Shown here in pieces: positions 34,149 through 41,879 of a stretch of DNA of 54,806 nt; positions within the stretch are counted from its first letter, which is position 1; each line of letters begins with the position of its first letter. The notes beneath the pieces were generated by a model that had not been told where the DNA came from, searched no databases, and was given only the letters and a program-made list of their open reading frames with translations. Position numbers and translations under genes: made by a program. The DNA comes from an uncultured Verrucomicrobiota bacterium (lineage in GTDB: Bacteria > Verrucomicrobiota > Verrucomicrobiia > Limisphaerales > UBA9464): contig CAIMMI010000142.1 in assembly GCA_903842505.1 (NCBI GenBank), forward strand, positions 1-54,806, written 5' to 3'.

Positions 34149-36788
34149 GTGTCGCGCCTGCTGGTCATTGCGTGCGATGCCCTGGAACTGCGTTTCCCGC
34201 AGGATAAGTCGGGCCCAAGTTCGGTCCCGACGCTGGATCGGTTGATCCAGGTCGGAACTTCAGGGACCTGCCTGCATCGCGGTCCTGCATTGCCTGATCC
34301 GCTCTGGGGCTGTCTTGCCTTGGGTGATCCCGAAGGGCCCTTGGTCCTCCCCGCGGTCGGGAGGCAAGGCCGGGATGGAAGCTGGCGACCTGCGCTGTCT
34401 TCGGATTGGAGGACGACTCCGCCGTGGGGCGATGCCGGTCGAGGAGATCGTCGATACCTGCTCGTCGATTGGCCCGGCACGCATCCGATCTCGCGCTGGG
34501 GTGAAAACACCCGCGGAGTTTCCGATCTCTGGTTTCGGGATCCGACCCGGATGGACGGGGTGGCGCTTCCGGATGGAGGGGCGGGTGAACTCGCGTGTCT
34601 GCGGGTGCCGTCGGGTTCGCTGGAACCCGGGATCCTGCGGTTGTTGCTGCCGGACCTGACGGAAGCCGAGTGCGTCGCTGATGTCCGCACGGCCCAACTC
34701 GAACAGGCCGTATGCCGGATGTACTCCGTTCTGAACGTTGCCGTGTGCCTTCTGGAATCCGAGCCGTGGGACGAAGCGTGGATCCGGATGCCCTTCCTGG
34801 CCGAGGTATCGAGGCTCTTCGGCGCCTGCAGCACTCTCCATGGGCTTTCCGTTGGGACTGAACTTCGGCGTCGGTACGGCAGCGTCCTGGCGAATGCCCA
34901 TCGCCTGCTCGATGGGGCGATCGCCCAGTGCGTCGAGGCGGTTGGAGCGGACGTGACGATGGGGATTTTCGGCGGTTGGCGATGGAGGCCTGGCGCCGCG
35001 GGAGCCGTCGGGCCATTGGGGGGATTGGCCCAGCGCGGCCCCGAGGGATGCGTGGTGCTTTCCGGTTCGGGTATCGCGCGCGGAATGCCGCTTCCGGCGT
35101 CGGCTGCCGCCTGCATGGCCACGCTCCGGGCTGCCAGTGGACAGGGCGACGCGCCCGGGCGTGTTGGGTACATCAGCCCGCCCGATGTGGAGGAGGCGAG
35201 AGACAGTACGACGGAATCGATACGGCTGGGGGCGCTGGAGACGTTGGTGTCGGAGGGCTTGCTCGGCCCGGGCGATGCGGATGGCGTGGTCGCAGTGGAG
35301 TTCCTGGAACGGTCAACGGACTGGTTTGACGCCCAGCGACGCGCCGAGTCCGGCGACCTGGAGGAGGCGTTGCCATCGCTGTTGGAGGCGTGGCGGATTT
35401 GTCCCGAGTTTACCCTGCCGACGGTGGCGCTCGGGAACGCCCTCATTCCTCAGGCGCGTCCGGATGTCCTCGCGCGCTTTGCCGACCTGCTCCTGGACGA
35501 TGGCCTTGGGTCGCCGATGCGCGCGCTTTGCGCGGCCCGATGGATGGTCGCAGCCGGGGACCCTGCGGCGGCCGAGCGGCTTCTGGCTGTCAGCGGCTTG
35601 TCCAACGAGGATCCGGCCTGCTGGAAGGTCCGGGCGGAGCTGCATCTGCACCGACGCGAGACGGCGCCGGCCTTCGCAATTTTTGGCGAATGGGTGCGGT
35701 CGCGGCCGACCGACGTCGACGGATGGGTCGGGTTGGCACGATGCTATGTTCTGGAGCATCGACTGGCCGATGCGCTGGCGGCGTTGGCTCACGCTCGGAC
35801 CCGGTGCCCGGACCATGGGGGACTTCGGGAATTGGAGGCCGGGTTGCGGGAAGCGCTGGCAGGCAATGGGGAAGTGCCAGGAATGGGTTGCCAACCGGCG
35901 TCCGTGGTCGGACCGGAGGTCTTCGCCCGGGCAGAAACGGCCGGGTTTGTCCGACCCGACCTCCGGCTTCGGCACCGATTCCGTCTCCTGCCAGGCGGAT
36001 GGCACGTTCCCGAGGATCGGGAAGCTCTCGCATGGCTCGAGGGAAATCCCGTGCGCCTCGCCGGATTTGCTTCATGGGAAGTTTCGCCGGAAGCCTGCCG
36101 GTTGCGATGGATGGTTCGGGCTCGTTGGCAGTCTTCGGGAATGGGGGCGGATCGGTTCCTTCGCACGGCCCTCGACGCCATTCGCGCCTCTACACCTTCG
36201 CTGCCCATCGTGGTGACGATGGACGGCAACCGTTCGCTGGACGACGCGCTGATCGGCGAAGGTTTCGAGTGCGCAGGCGCGGATCAGATGTGGGTCCTTG
36301 ACGACGTCCCGACCCGCCTGGCCGAGTTCAACGCACGTCAGGAAACCATGGCGAGGGCGACGTCTGTCTCGGTGGGTTGGAGTGTGCGGGATGCGGGCCT
36401 GCAGGACATTGACTGGTTGAAGGGATTGTTTTGTCGGCCCCGGCTTCTGGGCGAGGCCCAGGCTCGCGCGACGTTGGCAAATCCGGCGGGCCGGATCGTG
36501 CTGGTGGTCGAGCGGACAGGCATGCGGCAGGGAGCCGCCCTGCTGCGTCAGCACGGGACCGAGATGGTGCTCGAGGTCGAGAACGCGGATCTGACGAGCC
36601 TCCGCGACCGCGCGGGATTCAAGTTCGCCCTGTACCGGGAGATTGGCCGACGGATCATCGACTCGGGCGCCATGCGGCTCCGCCTGACGACGAACGCGGA
36701 CACGAACCGGCGAATCCCGAACTTCGTGGCGGGGATGCAGGCTCGGATGGAGGGCGAGTCGCGGGTGTTCCGGATGAAGGGGGCCTAG
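34149..36788 (+). CDS. Degenerate alkaline-phosphatase-fold protein fused to TPR and GNAT-like regions
   Basis: An 879-residue cytoplasmic protein (GTG start) with no signal peptide. Residues 1-345 follow the type I phosphodiesterase pattern: LLVIACDALE, VPTLDRLIQVGTSG, and later GPEGCVVLSGSGIARG. The catalytic residues are missing: the nucleophile position reads PALPDPLWG, and the metal motif normally SDHG reads IFGGW (273-277). Residues about 390-575 contain TPR-like helical pairs (AQRRAESGDLEEALPSLLEA, WVGLARCYVLEHRLADALAA). Residues 600-879 look like two tandem GNAT-like acyltransferase halves (PIVVTMDGNRSLDDALIGEG, then GRIVLVVERTGMRQGAALLR). The assignment of all three parts is by pattern and is uncertain in the last. 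The role is unknown; it may be a scaffold or a sugar/protein acetylation factor. Confidence 0.6.
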   Translation: MSRLLVIACDALELRFPQDKSGPSSVPTLDRLIQVGTSGTCLHRGPALPDPLWGCLALGDPEGPLVLPAVGRQGRDGSWRPALSSDWRTTPPWGDAGRGDRRYLLVDWPGTHPISRWGENTRGVSDLWFRDPTRMDGVALPDGGAGELACLRVPSGSLEPGILRLLLPDLTEAECVADVRTAQLEQAVCRMYSVLNVAVCLLESEPWDEAWIRMPFLAEVSRLFGACSTLHGLSVGTELRRRYGSVLANAHRLLDGAIAQCVEAVGADVTMGIFGGWRWRPGAAGAVGPLGGLAQRGPEGCVVLSGSGIARGMPLPASAAACMATLRAASGQGDAPGRVGYISPPDVEEARDSTTESIRLGALETLVSEGLLGPGDADGVVAVEFLERSTDWFDAQRRAESGDLEEALPSLLEAWRICPEFTLPTVALGNALIPQARPDVLARFADLLLDDGLGSPMRALCAARWMVAAGDPAAAERLLAVSGLSNEDPACWKVRAELHLHRRETAPAFAIFGEWVRSRPTDVDGWVGLARCYVLEHRLADALAALAHARTRCPDHGGLRELEAGLREALAGNGEVPGMGCQPASVVGPEVFARAETAGFVRPDLRLRHRFRLLPGGWHVPEDREALAWLEGNPVRLAGFASWEVSPEACRLRWMVRARWQSSGMGADRFLRTALDAIRASTPSLPIVVTMDGNRSLDDALIGEGFECAGADQMWVLDDVPTRLAEFNARQETMARATSVSVGWSVRDAGLQDIDWLKGLFCRPRLLGEAQARATLANPAGRIVLVVERTGMRQGAALLRQHGTEMVLEVENADLTSLRDRAGFKFALYREIGRRIIDSGAMRLRLTTNADTNRRIPNFVAGMQARMEGESRVFRMKGA

Positions 36789-36860
36789 GGCGCGTGGAGG
36801 GCGGACGCAGGGACGGAGGTCTTGGTGGGTGGGGATGGGTGCGCCCAAGCAACCTTCATT

Positions 36861-36940
36861 CCTTCGCTGCGTCGCGGCTTCGCGCGAAACACCTGCAATG
36901 CCGTGAAGAGTTCGCGCGAAGTCGCGAGGACGCGAAGGAG
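36861..36940. repeat. Dispersed inverted repeat family 3 (TTCGCGCGAA type)
   Basis: Arms 36861-36888 (CCTTCGCTGCGTCGCGGCTT, CGCGCGAA) and 36911-36940 (TTCGCGCGAAGTCGCGAGGA, CGCGAAGGAG) are imperfect inverted copies about 28-30 bases long around a 22-base loop. A second copy of the same element lies at 52181-52262. Confidence 0.75.
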
Positions 36941-37067
36941 AGGTTTGGCTTCAGGCGAGTCGAGGAGCACCCATTCCTTGCCCGGTCTTGAACGTGGGGC
37001 CGGAAGGCGTGACGCTGCTCCCTGTCCACCACCCGCACACGAATTCAACCACCCGGAATCGATTTCC

Positions 37068-38348
37068 ATGAACCTGCCCATTCAGAACCCGCTCCGTCGG
37101 GGGATCTCGCGTCGCGACTTCGTGAGTGTGTTGGGGGCGGCGACGGCGGCGACCTGGACTGGGTGTGCGGCGGGGCGAGGCGGGAATGGGGCGGGGGGCG
37201 GAAGGCTGTTTTTCACGTCGAATGGAAAGACCTGCCTGATCCACGCGGATGGGTCGGGCTTGCGGTCGCTCGAAGTCAGCGCGCCCGGGCAGGTGACCTG
37301 GCAGCCGTGCGGGTTTCTCGCCGATGGAAGGGTCCTGCTGCTGAGCATGGAGGCCCGACGGGACGGACCGGGTCGGCCGTTTGACGAGTATTACCATCAG
37401 ACCCCGACGCACGTCTGGGCCCACGATCTGGACCGGGGAACGCTGGAAGAGTTGGCGACGCGGGAGCGGGTGGCGCCGTTCCAGACTCCGCAACTGGTGC
37501 TGTCGGAGGGGCGGATCCTCATGCAGGTGATCCCGAAACGGCCGGGACACATCGTGAACATGCGGTTGGATGGCACGGACGCGCAGGAGTTCACGGGCAA
37601 TGACGAAGGGTTGCCCTACGGACTCAGTCTGAGTCCGGATGGTTCCCGGGTCGCGTTCCACCTCGCGGGGCCCAAGGGATATCAGATCTGGACCAGCGAC
37701 ACGCGCGGGCGGAACCGGGCCCTGGTGGCAGCGCATCCGGACTACCTGTTTTTTGGCCCGACCTGGTCGCCCGATGGACGGTGGCTGACCTATCAGGCCT
37801 GTCGGTTCCGGGAGGATCCTGGGCATGACTGGGCGGACCTGTGCGTCGGGCGTCCGGAGGGTGGGGAACATCGGATGCTGACGCAGGAGGGGGCCATGTG
37901 GTTCGGGGCGACCTACGGGGGTTCCGCCCGTCGCGGGGGTGGATCCAATGTCCCGGTCTGGACGCGGGATGGGAGGATCCTGTTTCCCCGGCGGATCCCG
38001 GGGTCGCGGGTTCCGTGGGAGTATCAGGCCCAGCGTCCCGATACGGATCATTTCAATCGGGAATTCCGCCCGGAACAGGCGCGGGGAGGCGTTTCGATCT
38101 GTCGGTTCGATCCGGCAACGGGTCGGTCGGAAGATCTGACCCTTCCCACCGAAGGCCTGTGGGATTTCCGGAGCGTCGAGTCGCCGGATGGACGCTGGAT
38201 CGCGTTTTGCCGGGCGGAAACGGGTGGTTCGCCGGGGCTTTGGGTGCAGTCGGCGAAAGGAGGCGAGGCGCGGTTGCTGACTCGAGGTCTGGGGGAAACC
38301 GGGGCGGATCATCCGCGGTGGTTGCCGGGGATGGCACGCCAATCTTGA
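37068..38348 (+). CDS. TolB-like beta-propeller protein, Tat-exported, possible lipoprotein
   Basis: A 426-residue protein. The leader carries a Tat-type SRRDFVSVLGAA followed by ATWTGC, which could be a lipobox cysteine; the start is ATG 37068. The rest consists of PD40/WD40-like blades recognised by repeats such as LSLSPDGSRVAFHLAG, PTWSPDGRWLTYQA, PVWTRDGRILFPR and SVESPDGRWIAFCRAE, the pattern of the TolB C-terminal propeller. This looks like a stand-alone sugar- or protein-binding propeller, not TolB itself, since no TolB N-terminal domain is present. It precedes the large E1 fusion on the same strand by 63 bases. Function unknown. Confidence 0.8.
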   Translation: MNLPIQNPLRRGISRRDFVSVLGAATAATWTGCAAGRGGNGAGGGRLFFTSNGKTCLIHADGSGLRSLEVSAPGQVTWQPCGFLADGRVLLLSMEARRDGPGRPFDEYYHQTPTHVWAHDLDRGTLEELATRERVAPFQTPQLVLSEGRILMQVIPKRPGHIVNMRLDGTDAQEFTGNDEGLPYGLSLSPDGSRVAFHLAGPKGYQIWTSDTRGRNRALVAAHPDYLFFGPTWSPDGRWLTYQACRFREDPGHDWADLCVGRPEGGEHRMLTQEGAMWFGATYGGSARRGGGSNVPVWTRDGRILFPRRIPGSRVPWEYQAQRPDTDHFNREFRPEQARGGVSICRFDPATGRSEDLTLPTEGLWDFRSVESPDGRWIAFCRAETGGSPGLWVQSAKGGEARLLTRGLGETGADHPRWLPGMARQS

Positions 38349-38411
38349 ACCGGCACCGGCCAAAACCCTGCTCGGGGTGCGCTCTGGTCAACGCGGGGGC
38401 ATCCGTCTAGC

Positions 38412-41400
38412 ATGCGACCCATGCAAGGGGTTCCAGCGACTGCCTCCAGCGGTCCGGCGCACGCCGCATCCGTGCTGGTTCGTACTGCCGTGGGCGAGGT
38501 TTCGTCGAACGGGGTCCTGGGTGGTTTCGATAGGGCCCGCGAACTGGGATTGTGGCGCACGATGGTCTTGGCCCGGTGGGTCGACCGGATGGAGATGGAA
38601 CTGGTCAACCGGGGCGAGGCCTTCTTCCACGTGGGGGGTGCCGGCCATGAGGCCTCGGCGGTGCTCGCGTTGCATCTGGAGCCGAGGGACTGGCTGCACC
38701 TGCATTACCGGGACAAGGCCCTCATGCTCGCCCGGGGCATCCGACCGGCGGAATTCTTCCACAGCCTTCTTTGCACGGCGGCATCGCACTCGGCGGGGCG
38801 GCAGATGAGCGCGCACCTCAGCGCCCCGGAACTCCACGTGATGAGCCTCGTCGGCCCCGTGGGCAACAACGCGCTCCAGGCGGTTGGTGTGGCTCAGGAA
38901 CTGGGGCGGGCGCCCGTGGAGGCGCCGTCGGGCCGCGCGGTGGTGGTCTGTGCGATGGGCGACGGCACGACCCAACAGGGGGAAGTGCTGGAGGCGATCA
39001 GCGAGGCGGTGCGGGGTTCGTTGCCGGTGCTGTTCCTGATCGAGGACAATGGTCTGGCCATTTCGACCCAGACCCGGGGACAGACCTTCTTCCAGCACGG
39101 GGACTCGTTGGCCCGGGAATTCCTGGGTGTGCCGATCGATGCCGTCGACGGGCGCGATGTTCCGGCCTGTGATCGACTCCTGGGACAGGTGGTGCGGAGG
39201 CTCCGCTCCGGGGGTGGTCCGGCAATCGTGGTGATGCGGGTGGAGCGCTTGACCCACCACACCAACGCCGACGACGAACGGGTGTACCGCACCGAGGAGG
39301 ATCTGCGCCGGGTTCGTGATTCAGCCGATCCTGTGCGGCGGTTGGGCCAGCATTTGGTCGAGCATGGCGTCAGCCAGACGGAGTTGGTCCGCATCGAGAA
39401 CGAGGTCGAGAAGGAAGTCCGCGCAGCGGCCGAAGAAGCCCTCGCGGCGCCCAACCCGGAAGTGAACCTCGACGCACGCGCCCCATGGACCGGGCCAGCC
39501 AGCCATCGGGGAAACACGCCCGAAGTCGCCGAACCCGTGACGATGCTCGCCGCGATGCGGTCGACCCTCCGTGACGCGCTCCGGTCGGATCCCAGGGTTA
39601 CGCTGTACGGCGAGGATATCGAGGATCCCAAGGGGGATGTGTTCGGGTTGACGCGTGGGTTGACCCGCGAGTTCGCGGGGCGCGTCCGCAATTCCGCGTT
39701 GTCCGAAAGCCTGATCGTCGGGACGAGCATCGGTCGGGCTCTGGCTGGCGGACGGCCCATCGCCTTCATCCAGTTCGCCGACTTCCTTCCCCTGTGCTTC
39801 AACCAGGTGGCCTCCGAACTCGGATCGATGTGGTGGCGATCGAACGGGGGTTGGCCCTGTCCGGTCCTGATCCTGGCGCCCTGCGGCGGGTATCGTCCCG
39901 GCCTGGGCCCCTTTCATGCGCAGTCGATGGAGGCGACGTTCGCCCACATTCCCGGTCTCGATGTCCTCATGCCTTCGACGGCCGAGGATGCCGCCGGGTT
40001 GCTGCGCGGCGCGTTGGCCGGCGGACGACCGACGCTTTTCCTCTATCCCAAGGTCCTCCTGAACGACGCCTCCGTGGCAGCCAGACGCGACCTCGCGGGC
40101 GACTGCATCGCGCCCGGGGAAGCCCGGGTGGTGACGGAGGGAACCGACGTAACCCTGTTGGCTTGGGGCGCGACTGTGGCGCTCTGTCGTCGCGCAGGAG
40201 ACCAGTTGGCAACGGCGGGCGTTTCGGCCGAAGTCATCGACCTGCGCAGCATCAGTCCGTGGGATCAGGCGACGGTCCTGGCGAGCGCCCGGAAGACGTC
40301 GCGGTTGGTGGTGGTCCATGAGGACGTTCAGGCAGGTGGCTTCGGGGCTGAGGTCGCGGCGACGGTGGCGGAGGCGCTCGGATCCGGCGTGACGGTTCGG
40401 CGCGTCGCCCGTGCCGATACGTATGTCCCGTGCAATTATCCGAACCAGTTGCAAGTCCTGCCGTCCGTCCGACGGATCGTCGAGACGGTCGGCGCCCTGT
40501 GCGGGATCGAGGTAACGGTCGAGACGCAGGCGCCCGTCGCGCGGGGCGGCGACTTCGTGTTGGAGGCCGTGGGTTCGAGTCCGGCGGACCAGAACGTTTC
40601 GGTGATCGAATGGAAGGTCCGGGAAGGCCAGCGCATCCAGGCGGGGGATCCACTCGCCGAATGCGAAGCGGACAAGGCGACCTTCGACCTGCGCGCCCCG
40701 GTGGGCGGGATGATCTCAGGACTCCTGGCGCCCGGCGAACGGGTGACCGTGGGAACCCCCATGGCCCGCATCGCGCGTGATGCGGCTTCGGGCGCGCCGG
40801 TCCGGCGGATTCCCGCCGAGCCTCGCCTGATCCTGAAGCGCCGGGAAGTGGCGGCGATGAACCGGGCGACGGCGTCGCGCGATGCCATCGCCCAGGCCGG
40901 TGCCGTTTCGCCCGTGGTCGGGTTGTTGGGGCTGAGCTTTGCGACGGGATCCCGCCTGGTTTCCAACGCCGAACTGATTCACCGGTTTCCCGGCCGAACG
41001 GCAGGGGACATCGTCCAGCGGACCGGCATCGAGTCGCGCTTCTATTGTGCCGAGGATGAGTCGGTGCTGGATCTGGCCGTCCGGGCATCCACGGCCGCGC
41101 TGGCGGCCGCCGGCCTGAGCCTCGTGGATCTGGATTCAATCCTGGTCAGCACCAGCACGCCCTTGTCCATCAGCCCGAGCCTTGCGTGCAGGCTTCATCA
41201 CGCTCTTTCCCAGTCGGGGCCAACCAAGGACCTGCCGGCACACGATCTCCTCGCGGCATGCAGCGGATGGCTCTACGCCCTGCAGTCGGCGTTCGACACC
41301 TGTCGCTTGCGGCCGGGTTCCCGCATCCTGGTGGTTACGGCCGAGGCGATGTCGCGTTTCCTCAACCCCGAGGACTTCGACACCGCGATCGTCTTCGGCG

Positions 41401-41879
41401 ATGCGGCTTCTGCAGTGATCGTCCAGGGAGGCGATGCGGCGGCGGCGTGTCCGATCCGCCTGCATCGGCCCCTGCTCAGCGCGCGGGGTGAGGATGGATC
41501 GATCCTGAACGTGGGACGGATGACGGGATCGAACTGCGCGCCGGTGGAGATGCATGGGGTGCGGGTCTTCCCGCTCGCCGTGCGCCAGATGAACGCGATG
41601 CTTCAGGAAGCCTGCGCGGAGGCGGATCTGGGAATCCAGGACCTCGACTGGATCGTCCCCCACCAGGCCAACGGCCGGATCATCGCAGCGGCCCAGCAAC
41701 GCTCGGGACTTCCCGCGGACCGGGTCATCAGCAACGTGGCGCGCTACGGCAATACCTCGTCGTCCAGCATCCCGATCGCCCTGGCCGAGATGCTCGCGGA
41801 CGGACGCCACGGTCGGGTCGGTCTCGCCGCGTTCGGGGGCGGGTTCACTTTCGGAGCTGCCGTCGCGGAGATGGGGTGA
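38412..41879 (+). CDS. Fusion of 2-oxoacid dehydrogenase E1-alpha, E1-beta, lipoyl domain and beta-ketoacyl-ACP synthase III
   Basis: One 1155-residue polypeptide with four parts. Residues about 40-345 are E1-alpha, with the thiamine diphosphate motif GDG (183-185) to EDNGLAIST (Asn213). Residues 375-705 are E1-beta (TLYGEDIEDPKG with Glu401, ALSESLIVGTSIGRALAGGR, FHAQSMEATFAHIPGL). Residues 714-790 are a lipoyl domain with ECEADKATFDL, Lys755 being the attachment site. Residues 835-1155 are KAS III (FabH-like) with triad Cys950 (AACSGW), His1084 (PHQANGR) and Asn1114 (GNTSSSSIP). No E2 acyltransferase (HxxxDG) or E3 domain is present. The equivalents of FabH Trp32 and Arg151, which hold the CoA adenine, are Asp866 and Phe989. 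I infer an enzyme that passes an acyl group from a 2-oxoacid through the lipoyl arm to prime fatty-acid or polyketide synthesis. ACP and elongation genes are not adjacent. The gene end overlaps the GH13 gene by 35 bases. Confidence 0.93.
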   Translation: MRPMQGVPATASSGPAHAASVLVRTAVGEVSSNGVLGGFDRARELGLWRTMVLARWVDRMEMELVNRGEAFFHVGGAGHEASAVLALHLEPRDWLHLHYRDKALMLARGIRPAEFFHSLLCTAASHSAGRQMSAHLSAPELHVMSLVGPVGNNALQAVGVAQELGRAPVEAPSGRAVVVCAMGDGTTQQGEVLEAISEAVRGSLPVLFLIEDNGLAISTQTRGQTFFQHGDSLAREFLGVPIDAVDGRDVPACDRLLGQVVRRLRSGGGPAIVVMRVERLTHHTNADDERVYRTEEDLRRVRDSADPVRRLGQHLVEHGVSQTELVRIENEVEKEVRAAAEEALAAPNPEVNLDARAPWTGPASHRGNTPEVAEPVTMLAAMRSTLRDALRSDPRVTLYGEDIEDPKGDVFGLTRGLTREFAGRVRNSALSESLIVGTSIGRALAGGRPIAFIQFADFLPLCFNQVASELGSMWWRSNGGWPCPVLILAPCGGYRPGLGPFHAQSMEATFAHIPGLDVLMPSTAEDAAGLLRGALAGGRPTLFLYPKVLLNDASVAARRDLAGDCIAPGEARVVTEGTDVTLLAWGATVALCRRAGDQLATAGVSAEVIDLRSISPWDQATVLASARKTSRLVVVHEDVQAGGFGAEVAATVAEALGSGVTVRRVARADTYVPCNYPNQLQVLPSVRRIVETVGALCGIEVTVETQAPVARGGDFVLEAVGSSPADQNVSVIEWKVREGQRIQAGDPLAECEADKATFDLRAPVGGMISGLLAPGERVTVGTPMARIARDAASGAPVRRIPAEPRLILKRREVAAMNRATASRDAIAQAGAVSPVVGLLGLSFATGSRLVSNAELIHRFPGRTAGDIVQRTGIESRFYCAEDESVLDLAVRASTAALAAAGLSLVDLDSILVSTSTPLSISPSLACRLHHALSQSGPTKDLPAHDLLAACSGWLYALQSAFDTCRLRPGSRILVVTAEAMSRFLNPEDFDTAIVFGDAASAVIVQGGDAAAACPIRLHRPLLSARGEDGSILNVGRMTGSNCAPVEMHGVRVFPLAVRQMNAMLQEACAEADLGIQDLDWIVPHQANGRIIAAAQQRSGLPADRVISNVARYGNTSSSSIPIALAEMLADGRHGRVGLAAFGGGFTFGAAVAEMG

